Below, one piece after another: positions 1 to 8,994 of a stretch of DNA of 64,000 nt. This DNA comes from Neobacillus bataviensis. Its GTDB lineage: Bacteria > Bacillota > Bacilli > Bacillales_B > DSM-18226. Each line of letters opens with the position of its first letter. Positions within the stretch are counted from its first letter, which is position 1. A program made the translations under genes and the position numbers. The stretch lies in assembly GCF_019969725.1 (NCBI RefSeq), contig NZ_JAHXYW010000015.1, forward strand, positions 1-64,000, written 5' to 3'. The notes under the pieces are model-generated. The model ran no database searches. It worked only from the letters and a program-made list of their open reading frames with translations, and was not told where the DNA came from.

Positions 1-347
1 TAGTTTTGGATACTGTGGAGGACCTAAATAAAAAAAGAAACGTGCACGGAACCATCCTCCATTCGGATCAGGGATTCCAGTACACGTCTAAAAAATACAA
101 CAAACGATTAAACAAATATGGCATAAATGGCAGCCACTCTCGCAAAGGAAACTGCCTGGATAATGCCTGTGTTGAATCATTCTTTTCCCACTTCAAAACA
201 GAAATGTTGTATCAAACTGATTGTAAAACAGAGGAAGAGTTAATACAAGCCATAGATACATATATGTATCACTACAATTATAAAAGATTCCAAAAACGAC
301 TAAACCATCGTGCTCCAGTTGAATATCGGATCACGATGGCTGCATAG
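1..347 (+). CDS. IS3-family transposase OrfB, C-terminal part
   Basis: C-terminal part of a DDE integrase-type transposase, cut by the window start; the frame is open to position 1. The protein shows HSDQGFQY, carrying the second catalytic Asp, and ESFFSHFKTE, carrying the catalytic Glu about 35 residues later. The tail matches the usual IS150 OrfB ending (YNYKRFQKRLNHRAPVEYR). It would catalyse excision and circle integration of the element, normally as an OrfAB fusion made by -1 frameshifting. No mutation is visible in the part present, so the element may be active. Family certain; exact IS name not determined. Confidence 0.9.
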   Translation, partial: VLDTVEDLNKKRNVHGTILHSDQGFQYTSKKYNKRLNKYGINGSHSRKGNCLDNACVESFFSHFKTEMLYQTDCKTEEELIQAIDTYMYHYNYKRFQKRLNHRAPVEYRITMAA

Positions 348-384
348 TCTTTTTAGAGCTGTCTACTTGACGGGGTTAAGTCCA
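1..384 (+). mobile_element. IS3-family (IS150-like) insertion sequence, 3' part only
   Basis: The window opens inside an insertion sequence. The OrfB transposase reading frame runs to 347 and is followed by a terminal-repeat-like end, GTCTACTTGACGGGG then TTAAGTCCA, closing with CA at about 384. This end sequence is typical of IS150-group elements of Bacillus. The left end and OrfA lie outside the window. Only 135 bp separate the element from odhA, so it sits in or next to the odhA promoter region. The exact right boundary cannot be fixed without the left terminal repeat or the target duplication. Confidence 0.85.
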
Positions 385-519
385 CGGTTTCGGTCTTTTT
401 TTTGTTGTGCATATGAAATTATTTGTTCAAAATTACACACACTAAACAAGGTCCATAACGTAAAAATATATAGATTCAATAAAAGTCCATTAGGATACAT
501 ACGTTTTAAGGGGGAATTG
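385..519. other. Gap between IS element and odhA
   Basis: This 135-bp AT-rich stretch must hold whatever promoter drives odhAB, unless transcription enters from the IS. It contains TTGTTC near 433 and AT-rich -10-like strings (TATATA) near 468, but no well-spaced -35/-10 pair. A long in-frame extension of odhA into this gap and the IS exists but has no ribosome binding site. Confidence 0.4.
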
Positions 520-3375
520 ATGATGACCAGACCAAATGCCAATATAAAAGCCTTCCTAAATAATTTTCTTGGTCCTAATCTTGGCTATTTAATGGAACAA
601 TTTGAAAAATATAAAGAGGATCCTTTATCAGTTGAACAGGATATGAGAGTGATCTTTGAACAATTAAATGAAGAGGATTTTATCGAAACAGGAATTAAGG
701 TTCCAGTTTCAAATCTGAAGGCACCTATAGTTGAGAGTGAAAAGATCCTTGCTGCTGTAAAGCTTGCTGAAAATATCCGTACTTATGGCCACCTAGCAGC
801 AAATATTTATCCATTAGGAAATCAAAAACCAGATGTATCCCACTTAGAATTAAAAAGCCATGGAATAAGTGAGGAGGATTTAAAAAATTTACCATCAGAA
901 ATTCTGACGAAAAATAACCCATCATCTTTTCAAAACGCACTAGAAGCGTTTGTATATTTAAAAGAGATTTATACAAAATCGATTGCATTTGAATTTGACC
1001 ATGTCCATGACCTAAGAGAGAAAAATTGGTTAATGGAAAGAACTGAAGACAGCCGTTTTCGTACAGAGCTAACGAATGAAAAAAGAAAAGGTATTTTAAA
1101 GAGGCTTGTGGAAGTCGAAGAATTTGAAAAATTTCTCCATAAAACATTTGTGGGTCAAAAGCGTTTCTCTATTGAAGGGCTTGATGCAATGGTGCCACTC
1201 ATTGATGAGGTTATTTCTGAGGCTGTTATCGATGGTGCTGAAAATATTAATATTGGTATGGCGCATCGCGGCAGATTAAATGTCCTAGCCCATGTCCTTA
1301 ATAAACCATATGAAAAGATATTTGCAGAGTTTCAGCACGCCCCAAATAAAGAACTTGTCCCCTCGGAAGGATCTACAGGCATCAACTTTGGCTGGACTGG
1401 CGATGTCAAATATCACCTTGGGCTCAACAGAGAGCTGGACGGCGATCATTCTGTCAGGGCTAGAATATCGCTTGCCAATAATCCAAGCCACCTTGAATAT
1501 GTTGGAGCGGTTGTAGAAGGATTTACAAGGGCGGCTCAGGACGATCGAACGAAGCCTGGTTATGCTGAAGATAATAGTAAATCTGCACTTGCTATCTTAA
1601 TCCATGGTGATGCAGCATTTCCTGGTGAGGGGATTGTCGCGGAGACACTAAATTTAAGCAGGTTAAAGGGATATCGTACTGGAGGCACTATTCACATTAT
1701 TGCGAATAACACAATTGGCTTTACCACAGAATCTGCGGATTCACGCTCGACCAGGTATGCAAGTGACCTTGCCAAAGGATTTGAAATTCCCATCCTGCAT
1801 GTAAATGCGGATGATCCAGAGGCTTGTGTCGCTGCAGCCATTTTCGCAGCAGAATATCGCTATGTATTCCAAAAAGATTTTCTAATCGATTTAATCGGGT
1901 ATAGGAGGTTTGGCCATAATGAAATGGATGAACCAATGACAACCAGCCCGCAAATGTATTCGTTGATAAATAAGCACCCTACCGTCAAAGAAATCTATGC
2001 GAAGAGTTTAATAGAACGAGGCGTCATAAAACAAGACGAGTTAGCTGAACTGGAAAAACAAATCCGGAATAGATTAGCAAATGCCAATGATAAAGTTTCA
2101 ATGATTAAGAAAAATACGGAAATTAGTGTCCCAGAACCACCAAAATTTAAGAAGGAACATGAATCAATTATTACTAAGGTTCCTTTGAAAAAACTTCAAA
2201 GTCTGAACAGCGAATTGCTACAATGGCCAAAGGAATTTACTGTTTTCAACAAGTTGGAAAAAATATTACAAAGAAGATCAGATGCATTAGGTGAAAATGG
2301 GAAAATCGAATGGGCCTTAGCTGAAACCCTGGCATTTGCGACGATTTTGGCTGATGGAACCCCTATAAGGTTAACCGGACAAGATTCAGAGCGCGGTACC
2401 TTTGCCCATCGCCATCTTGTGCTCCATGATAGTCAAACAGGTGAAACCTATTCACCGCTTCATCATTTTTCGTCAGCAAAAGCATCATTTGCTGTTTATA
2501 ATAGTCCCTTAACGGAAGCAGCTGTAGTTGGTTTTGAATATGGGTATAATGTCTTTTCACCGGAAACCTTAGTGATTTGGGAAGCTCAATACGGTGATTT
2601 TGCCAATGCCGCACAAGTTATATTTGACCAATTTATCGCTGCCGGAAGAGCAAAATGGGGACAAAAGTCTGGACTAATATTGTTGCTTCCGCATGGATAT
2701 GAAGGGCAAGGTCCGGAACATTCAAGCGGAAGGGTAGAAAGATTTTTACAATCCGCTGCGGAAAAGAATTGGACCGTCGCTAACCTTTCAAGTGCAGCCC
2801 AGTATTTTCACCTGTTAAGAAGACAGGCTGCTATGCTATCAAAGGAAGAAATTAGGCCGCTTATCATTATGTCGCCGAAAAGCCTTTTACGAAACCCGCT
2901 TGTTTCATCGACGGCTGCTGAGTTAAGTGAAGGAGAATTTAAACCGGTAATAGAACATTTCCAAGCAGGTAGGGACGATAAAAAGGTAGAAAAAATTGTC
3001 CTCTGTACCGGAAAAATATCCATTGATATTGCAGAGCAGGTAAAAGAATCTGAGAGTTATGATTGGCTTCAGGTCATTAGACTTGAAGAAATATACCCAT
3101 TTCCAGCAGATGAATTACGAGAAATTTTTACGAAGTACGAGAATGTCAAAGAAGTGGCATGGGTTCAAGAAGAGCCAAAAAATATGGGGGTATGGAATTT
3201 TGTGGAGCCGAGAATTAATGAAATTGTACCGGCTGGAATGAAGGTAGACTATATTGGCCGCCGCCGCCGGTCAAGTCCAGCGGAAGGGGAACCGAATGTT
3301 CACAAACTTGCCCAAACAAAAATTCTTCAAGCTGCCTTAACGAGGCTAGAAAAAGGAGGTATACACCATGGCTGA
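520..3375 (+). CDS. odhA: 2-oxoglutarate dehydrogenase E1 component
   Basis: Thiamine-diphosphate-dependent E1 of the 2-oxoglutarate dehydrogenase complex (TCA cycle, cytosol). It decarboxylates 2-oxoglutarate and passes the succinyl group to the lipoyl arm of OdhB. The 951-aa protein matches Bacillus OdhA in length. It has the N-terminal [13 protein letters not shown] segment, the GMAHRGRLN active-site motif, the [10 protein letters not shown] cofactor region and the C-terminal transketolase-like part. The start is the ATG pair at 520/523 behind AAGGGGG (508-514); the frame also runs open upstream into the IS but without an RBS. The stop overlaps the odhB start, so the two genes are translationally coupled. 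The IS insertion 135 bp upstream may have altered expression. Confidence 0.95.
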   Translation: MMTRPNANIKAFLNNFLGPNLGYLMEQFEKYKEDPLSVEQDMRVIFEQLNEEDFIETGIKVPVSNLKAPIVESEKILAAVKLAENIRTYGHLAANIYPLGNQKPDVSHLELKSHGISEEDLKNLPSEILTKNNPSSFQNALEAFVYLKEIYTKSIAFEFDHVHDLREKNWLMERTEDSRFRTELTNEKRKGILKRLVEVEEFEKFLHKTFVGQKRFSIEGLDAMVPLIDEVISEAVIDGAENINIGMAHRGRLNVLAHVLNKPYEKIFAEFQHAPNKELVPSEGSTGINFGWTGDVKYHLGLNRELDGDHSVRARISLANNPSHLEYVGAVVEGFTRAAQDDRTKPGYAEDNSKSALAILIHGDAAFPGEGIVAETLNLSRLKGYRTGGTIHIIANNTIGFTTESADSRSTRYASDLAKGFEIPILHVNADDPEACVAAAIFAAEYRYVFQKDFLIDLIGYRRFGHNEMDEPMTTSPQMYSLINKHPTVKEIYAKSLIERGVIKQDELAELEKQIRNRLANANDKVSMIKKNTEISVPEPPKFKKEHESIITKVPLKKLQSLNSELLQWPKEFTVFNKLEKILQRRSDALGENGKIEWALAETLAFATILADGTPIRLTGQDSERGTFAHRHLVLHDSQTGETYSPLHHFSSAKASFAVYNSPLTEAAVVGFEYGYNVFSPETLVIWEAQYGDFANAAQVIFDQFIAAGRAKWGQKSGLILLLPHGYEGQGPEHSSGRVERFLQSAAEKNWTVANLSSAAQYFHLLRRQAAMLSKEEIRPLIIMSPKSLLRNPLVSSTAAELSEGEFKPVIEHFQAGRDDKKVEKIVLCTGKISIDIAEQVKESESYDWLQVIRLEEIYPFPADELREIFTKYENVKEVAWVQEEPKNMGVWNFVEPRINEIVPAGMKVDYIGRRRRSSPAEGEPNVHKLAQTKILQAALTRLEKGGIHHG

Positions 3376-4612
3376 AATTAAAGTACCAGAATTAGCAGAA
3401 TCGATTTCAGAAGGAACGATTGCGAAATGGCTAAAGAATATTGGGGAACATGTAGAGAAAGGCGATTATCTTGTCGAACTAGAAACAGATAAAGTCAATA
3501 TAGAAATTATTTCAGATTTTTCAGGAACGCTTACTGAACAAAAATTTGCCGAAGGTGATACTGTTCACGTAGGGGAAACGATTGCTGCTGTTGATGAAAG
3601 CGGCCAAAGCAACACTGTCAATACTACAGAACAAAAACTTTCTGAGCCAATAGCACATACATCTATCCAACCTACAGCTGCTGCTGACGACACTAAAGAA
3701 AATAAGGAGGAATTAGCCAGCCGTCCGATTGCTTCTCCAGCAGCCAGACGGCTAGCTAGAGAAAAAGGGCTCAATCTAAATGATATTCCTACAGTGGATC
3801 CTCTAGGAAGAATAAGAAAGCAGGATGTTTCGTCATATCAGCAACCGGCACAAAATAATACTCCAAAAGTAGAAAAAGCTGGAGAACTGGTGCCGAGTCA
3901 AAATGATACTAAACCCATTTTATACGAGCGAATGTCTCGCCGGCGCCAAACTATTGCAAAAAGACTTGTAGAAGTACAACAAACCGCTGCTATGCTGACA
4001 ACCTTTAACGAAATTGATATGACGGCGGTTATGGATCTTCGAAAAAGGAGAAAGGATAAATTTTTCGAGGAGCACGATGTCAGGCTCGGTTTTATGTCCT
4101 TTTTTACCAAAGCAGTTGTTGCAGCTCTAAAGAAATTTCCTTATTTAAATGCAGAAATTCAAGGTGACCAGCTGTTGGTTAAAAAGTTTTATGATATAGG
4201 CATTGCGGTTGCGGCAGAGGAAGGACTCGTGGTTCCTGTGGTCAGAGATGCCGATCGGAAAACTTTTGCGGAAATTGAAATGGATATCATGCAGCTTGCC
4301 GAAAAAGCAAGAACCAATAAACTTTCCTTAAATGATTTACAGGGTGGAACTTTCTCGATTACTAATGGCGGGGTGTTTGGCTCTTTACTGTCAACGCCGA
4401 TATTAAACGGACCACAGGTTGGAATACTTGGAATGCACAAAATCCAACTAAGACCTGTAGCAATAGATAAAGAAAAAACAGAAAACCGTCCAATGATGTA
4501 TGTGGCTCTTTCTTATGACCATCGTATTGTTGATGGAAAAGAGGCGGTAAGCTTCCTTAGTAAAATAAAAGAAATGCTCGAGGACCCAGAAAGTTTGCTG
4601 CTAGAAGGATAA
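3368..4612 (+). CDS. odhB: Dihydrolipoyllysine succinyltransferase, E2 of 2-oxoglutarate dehydrogenase
   Basis: E2 core of the 2-oxoglutarate dehydrogenase complex, transferring succinyl from lipoate to CoA. At 414 aa it has the usual order: lipoyl domain (1-75) with lipoylated Lys42 in ETDKVN; a flexible linker; a peripheral-subunit-binding domain near 118-155 ([13 protein letters not shown]); and a catalytic domain ending in SYDHRIVDG with His385 and Asp389. The ATG lies behind AAAGGAGG and overlaps the odhA stop by 8 nt. The pair ends at a strong terminator. No E3 (lpd) gene follows, as is usual in Bacillus where E3 is shared with pyruvate dehydrogenase. Confidence 0.95.
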   Translation: MAEIKVPELAESISEGTIAKWLKNIGEHVEKGDYLVELETDKVNIEIISDFSGTLTEQKFAEGDTVHVGETIAAVDESGQSNTVNTTEQKLSEPIAHTSIQPTAAADDTKENKEELASRPIASPAARRLAREKGLNLNDIPTVDPLGRIRKQDVSSYQQPAQNNTPKVEKAGELVPSQNDTKPILYERMSRRRQTIAKRLVEVQQTAAMLTTFNEIDMTAVMDLRKRRKDKFFEEHDVRLGFMSFFTKAVVAALKKFPYLNAEIQGDQLLVKKFYDIGIAVAAEEGLVVPVVRDADRKTFAEIEMDIMQLAEKARTNKLSLNDLQGGTFSITNGGVFGSLLSTPILNGPQVGILGMHKIQLRPVAIDKEKTENRPMMYVALSYDHRIVDGKEAVSFLSKIKEMLEDPESLLLEG

Positions 4613-4621
4613 GGGAATTTG

Positions 4622-4653
4622 AAAAACCGCTGAATAATGGTTCAGCGGTTTTT
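4622..4653 (+). terminator. Rho-independent terminator of odhAB
   Basis: Stem AAACCGCTGAA / TTCAGCGGTTT with loop taatgg, followed by T's, 10 nt after the odhB stop. Confidence 0.9.
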
Positions 4654-4669
4654 GGCATGTTACGATTCA

Positions 4670-4804
4670 TTATCGATTCTTAAATGGTCTTAATCCACGG
4701 CGTTGAATTTCATCCTTTAATATTTTAATCCATTCCTTTTCCTTACCAGACTTTAAAGCGTCCCGATACGTTACAACCAGCTGCTCATTACTCATAATTT
4801 TCAA
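4670..4804 (-). CDS. sda: Sda-like sporulation checkpoint protein
   Basis: A 44-aa protein. It reads L-K-I-MSNEQLVVTYRDALKSG then KEKEWIKILKDEIQRRGL and a short tail, which matches Sda in length and pattern (SDELLxxxYxxA...FIxLIxxEIxRRxL). Sda forms a helical hairpin that binds the dimerisation domain of sporulation kinases such as KinA and blocks phosphorelay entry when replication is perturbed. The start chosen is TTG at 4804, 10 nt from GGAGG (4815-4820); an internal ATG at 4795 is 19 nt away and less likely. A TACAAT -10-like string lies upstream. No clear DnaA box was found, so replication control as in B. subtilis is unproven. Confidence 0.8.
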   Translation of the reverse strand: MKIMSNEQLVVTYRDALKSGKEKEWIKILKDEIQRRGLRPFKNR

Positions 4805-4957
4805 TGTGAGAATGCCTCCTTGGAAAATGGATTGAATATTCAGTTTTTACTATTGTAATGGTTTTCTTTTATTTTGAGAACCCCTAATTCATAAAAATAA
4901 AAAGGTTCATAAATTGTTCATAGTTCGTTCACGGAAAAGAATTATATTTTAAAAATA

Positions 4958-5005
4958 TTGAATATTCTTATAAATATGATAACATACTTTTGAAAGCGTT
5001 TTATT
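4958..5005 (+). promoter_or_regulatory. Predicted sigma-A promoter and weak cre-like site for the acyl-CoA synthetase
   Basis: TTGAAT (4958-4963), 16-nt spacer, TAACAT (4980-4985). A cre-like string TTGAAAGCGTTTTATT (4990-5005) begins at the expected start of transcription. It misses the consensus CA near the end, so CcpA control is only a suggestion. Confidence 0.4.
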
Positions 5006-5036
5006 GTATGTTTATGTACATAAGGGGGATGGAAGA

Positions 5037-6674
5037 ATGTCGGCATTATTAAATGTTACCATTGGTGAACTTTTAGAAGAAAAAGCAAACTTACAACCCG
5101 ACAATCAAGCAGTAATCTACTCAGATCGAGATTTAAGATGGACTTATCGCGAATTTAATAATATTTGCCGGCTTGCAGCGAAGGGGTTGATGAAACTCGG
5201 AATAGATAAGGGTGAACAGCTTGCAGCCTGGTCAACCAATACTCCTGAATGGCTGATAACGCAATTTGCAACTGGGAAGATGGGAGCAGTTCTTGTGACC
5301 GTTAATACCAACTACCGTACAGCAGAACTCGAGTATCTTCTGCAACAATCAGATTCCACTACTATTATTCTAATGGATACATGGAAAGAATCCTCCTATA
5401 TTGATATGCTCTATGAAATTGCACCAGAATTAAGGACTTCGGAACCAGGCAAGCTGAAAAGCAGCCGTTTGCCATATCTAAAAAATGTCATCGTCCTCGG
5501 GGACAAACGATATCCTGGAACCTATTCATGGAATGATATTATGAAGCTGGGCGAATTGGTCTCTGATGAAGAATTAAATCAGAGAATGGATTCGCTGGAT
5601 TCGGATGACGTCATAAACATGCAGTATACTTCTGGGACAACCGGTTTCCCTAAAGGTGTAATGCTTACACATAATAATATCGTTAATAATGGCTTTAATA
5701 TAGCCGGTTGTATGAAGCTGACTGCCCAGGATCGACTATGTATTCCAGTGCCATTTTTCCACTGCTTCGGTTGTGTTCTAGGGACTATGGCTTGTGTTTC
5801 AGTGGGTGCTGCAATGGTTCCTGTGCAGGAATTTAGCCCGAAACGGGTTTTGCAAACTGTACAGGATGAGAAGTGTACAGGACTTCACGGAGTCCCTACG
5901 ATGTTTATTGCTGAATTGAATGACCCTGACTTTGAGAAATATGATTTATCAACATTAAGAACGGGAATAATGGCAGGCTCGAACTGCCCCATTGAGGTTA
6001 TGAAGGCGGTTATTGAGAAAATGGGAGCAAAAGAAATAACGATTGCCTATGGACAAACAGAGTCATCACCTGTTATAACCCAAACTAGAACGGACGATCC
6101 GATTGACTTACGCGTAGAGACAGTAGGAAAAGCCCTTCCGAACGTCGAGGTTAAAGTAGTTGAACCAGGTACATCAAAAGAAGTTCCTTTTGGAGTGCAA
6201 GGAGAACTTTGTACTAGAGGCTATCATGTGATGAAGGGGTACTATAAAAACCAATCAGCTACTAATGAGGCGATTGATGCTGAGGGATGGCTTCATACAG
6301 GCGATTTGGCCGTGATGGGTGAAAACGGCTATTTGAAAATAACCGGCCGTTTAAAGGATATGATCATTAGAGGAGGAGAAAATATTTATCCACGTGAAAT
6401 TGAAGAATTTCTCTATTCTAATCCGAAAATACTGGATGTTCAGGTGATCGGTGTCCCGGATGAAGTATATGGAGAAGAAGTAATGGCCTGGATCATTTTA
6501 AAAGAGGGTGAAGAGACAACAGCAGAAGAAATTAGAGAACATTGCAACGGGAAAATTTCGAAGCACAAAATCCCTCGCTACATTGAGTTTACCGATGCCT
6601 ATCCTATGACAGCCTCAGGAAAAATACAAAAATACCGTTTAAAAGAAAAAGCTATCGAAGCCGTTAAAAATTAA
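5037..6674 (+). CDS. AMP-forming fatty acyl-CoA synthetase (YngI/ACSF2-like)
   Basis: 545-aa member of the ANL superfamily. It activates a carboxylic acid, probably a medium- or long-chain fatty acid, as acyl-AMP and then acyl-CoA. Visible motifs are the P-loop YTSGTTGFPKG (197-207), the A5 motif AYGQTESSP, TGDLAVM, the hinge GRLKDMIIRGGENIYP, and the C-terminal adenylation lysine in TASGKIQKYRLK. The best match by pattern is the YngI/ACSF2 group, but substrate cannot be read from sequence. The start is the ATG at 5037 behind AAGGGGGATGG; an upstream in-frame ATG lacks an RBS. The gene is monocistronic. Confidence 0.9.
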   Translation: MSALLNVTIGELLEEKANLQPDNQAVIYSDRDLRWTYREFNNICRLAAKGLMKLGIDKGEQLAAWSTNTPEWLITQFATGKMGAVLVTVNTNYRTAELEYLLQQSDSTTIILMDTWKESSYIDMLYEIAPELRTSEPGKLKSSRLPYLKNVIVLGDKRYPGTYSWNDIMKLGELVSDEELNQRMDSLDSDDVINMQYTSGTTGFPKGVMLTHNNIVNNGFNIAGCMKLTAQDRLCIPVPFFHCFGCVLGTMACVSVGAAMVPVQEFSPKRVLQTVQDEKCTGLHGVPTMFIAELNDPDFEKYDLSTLRTGIMAGSNCPIEVMKAVIEKMGAKEITIAYGQTESSPVITQTRTDDPIDLRVETVGKALPNVEVKVVEPGTSKEVPFGVQGELCTRGYHVMKGYYKNQSATNEAIDAEGWLHTGDLAVMGENGYLKITGRLKDMIIRGGENIYPREIEEFLYSNPKILDVQVIGVPDEVYGEEVMAWIILKEGEETTAEEIREHCNGKISKHKIPRYIEFTDAYPMTASGKIQKYRLKEKAIEAVKN

Positions 6675-6764
6675 TTTCAATCTAATATAGTGAGTTGTTG
6701 CACTATACAATCCCTTTTGATTATACTAGAAAATGGACAATGACTAATAGGGACGGTGGCAGCA

Positions 6765-6968
6765 ATGATCCATTTATCTTGGCGTGATCGTGAAACAGTA
6801 AAAAAAGTGAAGTGTGTTCATACGGATGCAAAAAAATACCTTGTTCATAACGCGTTAACTGCAGGGAAAATCTATGACGTAAAAAATGAAACAGAAGAGT
6901 TTTATTACATTATTGATAATTCCGGTAAAGTTGGCGGTTTTTACAAAGAGTATTTTCAAGATGTATAA
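6765..6968 (+). CDS. Small conserved protein, DUF6501-like
   Basis: 67-aa soluble protein beginning MIHLSWRDRETVKKVKC and ending in VGGFYKEYF. It has a compact alpha/beta look, with one Cys and many Lys and Tyr residues. It resembles the small Bacillus family DUF6501; this assignment is from memory of the pattern and is tentative. Function unknown. The ATG at 6765 is 5 nt from GGTGG; a GTG at 6756 in the same frame is possible. It is followed by a terminator shared with the convergent lipoprotein gene. Confidence 0.6.
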   Translation: MIHLSWRDRETVKKVKCVHTDAKKYLVHNALTAGKIYDVKNETEEFYYIIDNSGKVGGFYKEYFQDV

Positions 6969-7006
6969 GAAAAAGGACTGTAAGGCATTGCCTGCAGTCC
7001 TTTTCT
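6969..7006. terminator. Bidirectional terminator
   Basis: Stem AAAAGGACTG / CAGTCCTTTT between two convergent genes, with A's on the left and T's on the right. Confidence 0.8.
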
Positions 7007-7010
7007 TATA

Positions 7011-7598
7011 TTATCGAGCATCAGGAAAAACACGGCGAATCGTATTGGAGAATTCATCGACTAATCCAGAAATGGGTCTTCCATTCCGAATATCATTGGC
7101 ATAGTTGTTCATCCGATCATAAAAGTCAGGATTAACCGATACATAAACATTGTCAATATTCGGGTCAGCAGATTTTACTTTTCGCGATATTTTATTTTCT
7201 ATAGAACCGGTTAACTTATTACGAGCTGATTTGTCTAGTTTAGCGGCAACAAAGGCATTATTATCTGTAACAATGATATTGGCACGGTCAACCTCAGACA
7301 GGCTGGTTACTTTATCAGCCGCTTTATCAGCAATCCTCATTTTCGAATGGTTATTCCCAACATTGTTACGGACATTTCGAATGTTGGTACGATTCATATT
7401 TCGGTCAAGTTCAGTGTCACTGGTATCCACACCAGTGATTGCTGGGCCGCCATGATTCGGATTATTATAATTAACCCGTGTTGGTTCAATCTGATTTCTG
7501 CTCCGGTTGGCAACATCGTCATTCACATTTTTGTTTGCACAACCAGTTAAATAAAGACTAAAAATTAAGGTAGATGTTAAGAATAAACCTTTTTTCAT
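7011..7598 (-). CDS. YhcN/YlaJ-family sporulation lipoprotein
   Basis: 195-aa lipoprotein. The signal peptide MKKGLFLTSTLIFSLYLTGC ends in a clear lipobox (LTGC). It is followed by an Asn-rich linker and a C-terminal YhcN/YlaJ domain with the pattern VDRANIIVTDNNAFVAAKL. Such proteins are made in the forespore and found in the inner spore membrane; their biochemical role is not established. The ATG at 7598 is 9 nt from AAAGGGG; a further ATG at 7610 overlaps the RBS and was rejected. Monocistronic. Confidence 0.85.
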   Translation of the reverse strand: MKKGLFLTSTLIFSLYLTGCANKNVNDDVANRSRNQIEPTRVNYNNPNHGGPAITGVDTSDTELDRNMNRTNIRNVRNNVGNNHSKMRIADKAADKVTSLSEVDRANIIVTDNNAFVAAKLDKSARNKLTGSIENKISRKVKSADPNIDNVYVSVNPDFYDRMNNYANDIRNGRPISGLVDEFSNTIRRVFPDAR

Positions 7599-7681
7599 TA
7601 ATTTTAGCACCCCTTTGTCTTAGTTGTACAAGAATAGCATTCCAAAATGGAAAGAAACTATCCTTAAGTACAAAAAAGGGT

Positions 7682-7718
7682 AAAAAAAGAAGCATCGGAA
7701 ACCAATGCTTCTTTTTCG
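7682..7718. terminator. Terminator after yidC
   Basis: Hairpin GAAGCAT...ATGCTTC flanked by A's and T's, just beyond the yidC stop on the minus strand. Confidence 0.8.
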
Positions 7719-7723
7719 GATAA

Positions 7724-8515
7724 TTATTTTTGTTTCACAGAAACTTCCGGCGTTTTTTTCGATTGATACAGATTACGGCTAATCATTGTTTGAACGATTA
7801 GGAATGTACCGCCTACCACCCAATAAAGGGGAAGTGCGGCCGGGGCACTAAAGGAAAACATAACGATCATTAACGGTGATAATAACCCCATGTACTTCAT
7901 TTGCTCCTGCTGGGCAGAGGGCATATTGGATTGTGAAACTTTAAATTGGAAGTAATATATAAGCCCGGCGATGATAGTAATAACAATGTCAGGGTGTCCA
8001 AGACTAAACCATAAAAATTTATGGTGGGCAATTTCCTTTGAACCCCGGATTGCATAATAAAAGCCTGTCAAAATCGGCATTTGAATGAGGATTGGCAAGC
8101 ATCCCATATTTAATGGATTAACGCCATGCTTTTGATAAAGCCCCATCATTTCAGCCTGCAGCTCTTGCTTTTTTTTTGGATCCTTTTCAGCCTTCATTTT
8201 CTTTTGAATGGCGTCCATTTCAGGCTTTAAGACATCCATTTTTTCCTTCATATGCATCTGATTTTTATATTGTCGCAACATTAATGGCATTAATGCAAGT
8301 CTGATAATTAGGGTAACAAGAATGATCGCTAAGCCATAATTCCCGCCAAAAAAATCTGCCACTGCGTGGATAATCGTCGAAAATGGATTTACAAAATAGG
8401 TGTGGAAAAATCCATTGTTATTACCACTTTGGGTTTGAGAAGAACAGGCAGATAAAATTAGCGTTGTTAAGGATAATAAAGCTATAAGAATAAGTGAAGA
8501 GCGTTTTATTTTCAT
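7724..8515 (-). CDS. yidC: Membrane protein insertase YidC/OxaA (second, YqjG-type copy likely)
   Basis: 263-aa membrane insertase of the YidC/Oxa1/Alb3 family, made as a lipoprotein (signal ending LSAC, Cys24). The core insertase has about five transmembrane helices, the conserved hydrophilic-groove Arg72 in IRLALMPLMLRQ, a charged coiled-coil loop at about 85-130, and the MPILTGFYYAIR segment. It inserts membrane proteins alone or with SecYEG. The gene is directly downstream of a MifM-like ORF, and its Shine-Dalgarno can be masked by the end of that ORF. This suggests the inducible copy (B. subtilis YidC2/YqjG) rather than the constitutive SpoIIIJ. Confidence 0.93.
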   Translation of the reverse strand: MKIKRSSLILIALLSLTTLILSACSSQTQSGNNNGFFHTYFVNPFSTIIHAVADFFGGNYGLAIILVTLIIRLALMPLMLRQYKNQMHMKEKMDVLKPEMDAIQKKMKAEKDPKKKQELQAEMMGLYQKHGVNPLNMGCLPILIQMPILTGFYYAIRGSKEIAHHKFLWFSLGHPDIVITIIAGLIYYFQFKVSQSNMPSAQQEQMKYMGLLSPLMIVMFSFSAPAALPLYWVVGGTFLIVQTMISRNLYQSKKTPEVSVKQK

Positions 8516-8565
8516 ATTTCCTCCTAAAAATGTGATTTAGTATTTTAAGTAAAAAGGAAGGAAAT
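8516..8565 (-). promoter_or_regulatory. SD-sequestering stem between the MifM-like ORF and yidC
   Basis: On the minus strand the string ATTTCCTTCCT (8565-8555, inside the last codons of the leader ORF) is complementary to AGGAGGAAAT (8525-8516), the yidC ribosome binding site. They form 10 pairs with one bulged T. A ribosome stopped at the acidic codons just upstream would cover the left arm and expose the SD. This is the published layout of mifM-yidC2 in B. subtilis. Confidence 0.75.
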
Positions 8566-8835
8566 AGGTTCCTCGGAATCGTCCTTAGAACATTCTTTTC
8601 TACGAATATATTTAACAATTCTAATCAGAATAAAACTCCCATTTAAACGGCTTTTTTTCTTATATAAAAACCACGGGTGAATAATTTTTGTATTTGCAGG
8701 ATTTGTCTGCGAGCCAATAAAGGAATATTCCACTCCCCAAGCCCATAGGTATTTCAGCATCATTCCTAAATAAATGCTGACATATAGAGCCGTTAAGGCA
8801 TTTATATCTGAATGATCGATCAGTAATTGGAACAA
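8545..8835 (-). CDS. mifM: MifM-like regulatory arrest peptide upstream of yidC
   Basis: 96-aa ORF starting at TTG 8835, 7 nt from AGGTG, and ending 29 nt before yidC. It has one transmembrane stretch (about 11-40, INALTALYVSIYLGMMLKYL). The C-terminal tail reads RIVKYIRRKEC (72-82) then DDSEEP (85-90). B. subtilis MifM, from memory, carries RITTWIRK and then an acidic DEEDAG arrest site at the same relative place, with the same length (95 aa) and the same neighbour. MifM stalls its own ribosome unless YidC inserts its N-terminus, and so induces yidC2. I infer the same role here; the arrest has not been shown for this sequence. Confidence 0.82.
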   Translation of the reverse strand: MFQLLIDHSDINALTALYVSIYLGMMLKYLWAWGVEYSFIGSQTNPANTKIIHPWFLYKKKSRLNGSFILIRIVKYIRRKECSKDDSEEPISFLFT

Positions 8836-8869
8836 AAACTTTCACCTCGCATAAACAGCCAATGATAAG

Positions 8870-8898
8870 AGTATAAAGGAGAATAGTTAAATAATCAA
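8870..8898 (-). promoter_or_regulatory. Predicted sigma-A promoter of the mifM-yidC operon
   Basis: On the minus strand TTGATT (8898-8893), 17-nt spacer, TATACT (8875-8870). Transcription would start near 8863, about 28 nt before the leader ORF. Confidence 0.6.
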
Positions 8899-8994
8899 TT
8901 TAATACTTGCTAAAATGCCAAAAGATGAAGAGATTGCTAATAGTTTATGAGAGAAAAGTGAACTATATAGAAATAACAACGAAGGTGGTGCATC

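Noticed and set aside
310..519. 70-codon N-terminal extension of OdhA reaching into the IS element
   Set aside because: No RBS, unlike other OdhA N-termini, and partly encoded by the IS end; the ATG pair at 520/523 has AAGGGGG.
8660..8845. Alternative small ORF (GTG start) overlapping the MifM-like leader
   Set aside because: Different frame, starts inside the RBS of the leader ORF and lacks the arrest motif and link to yidC.
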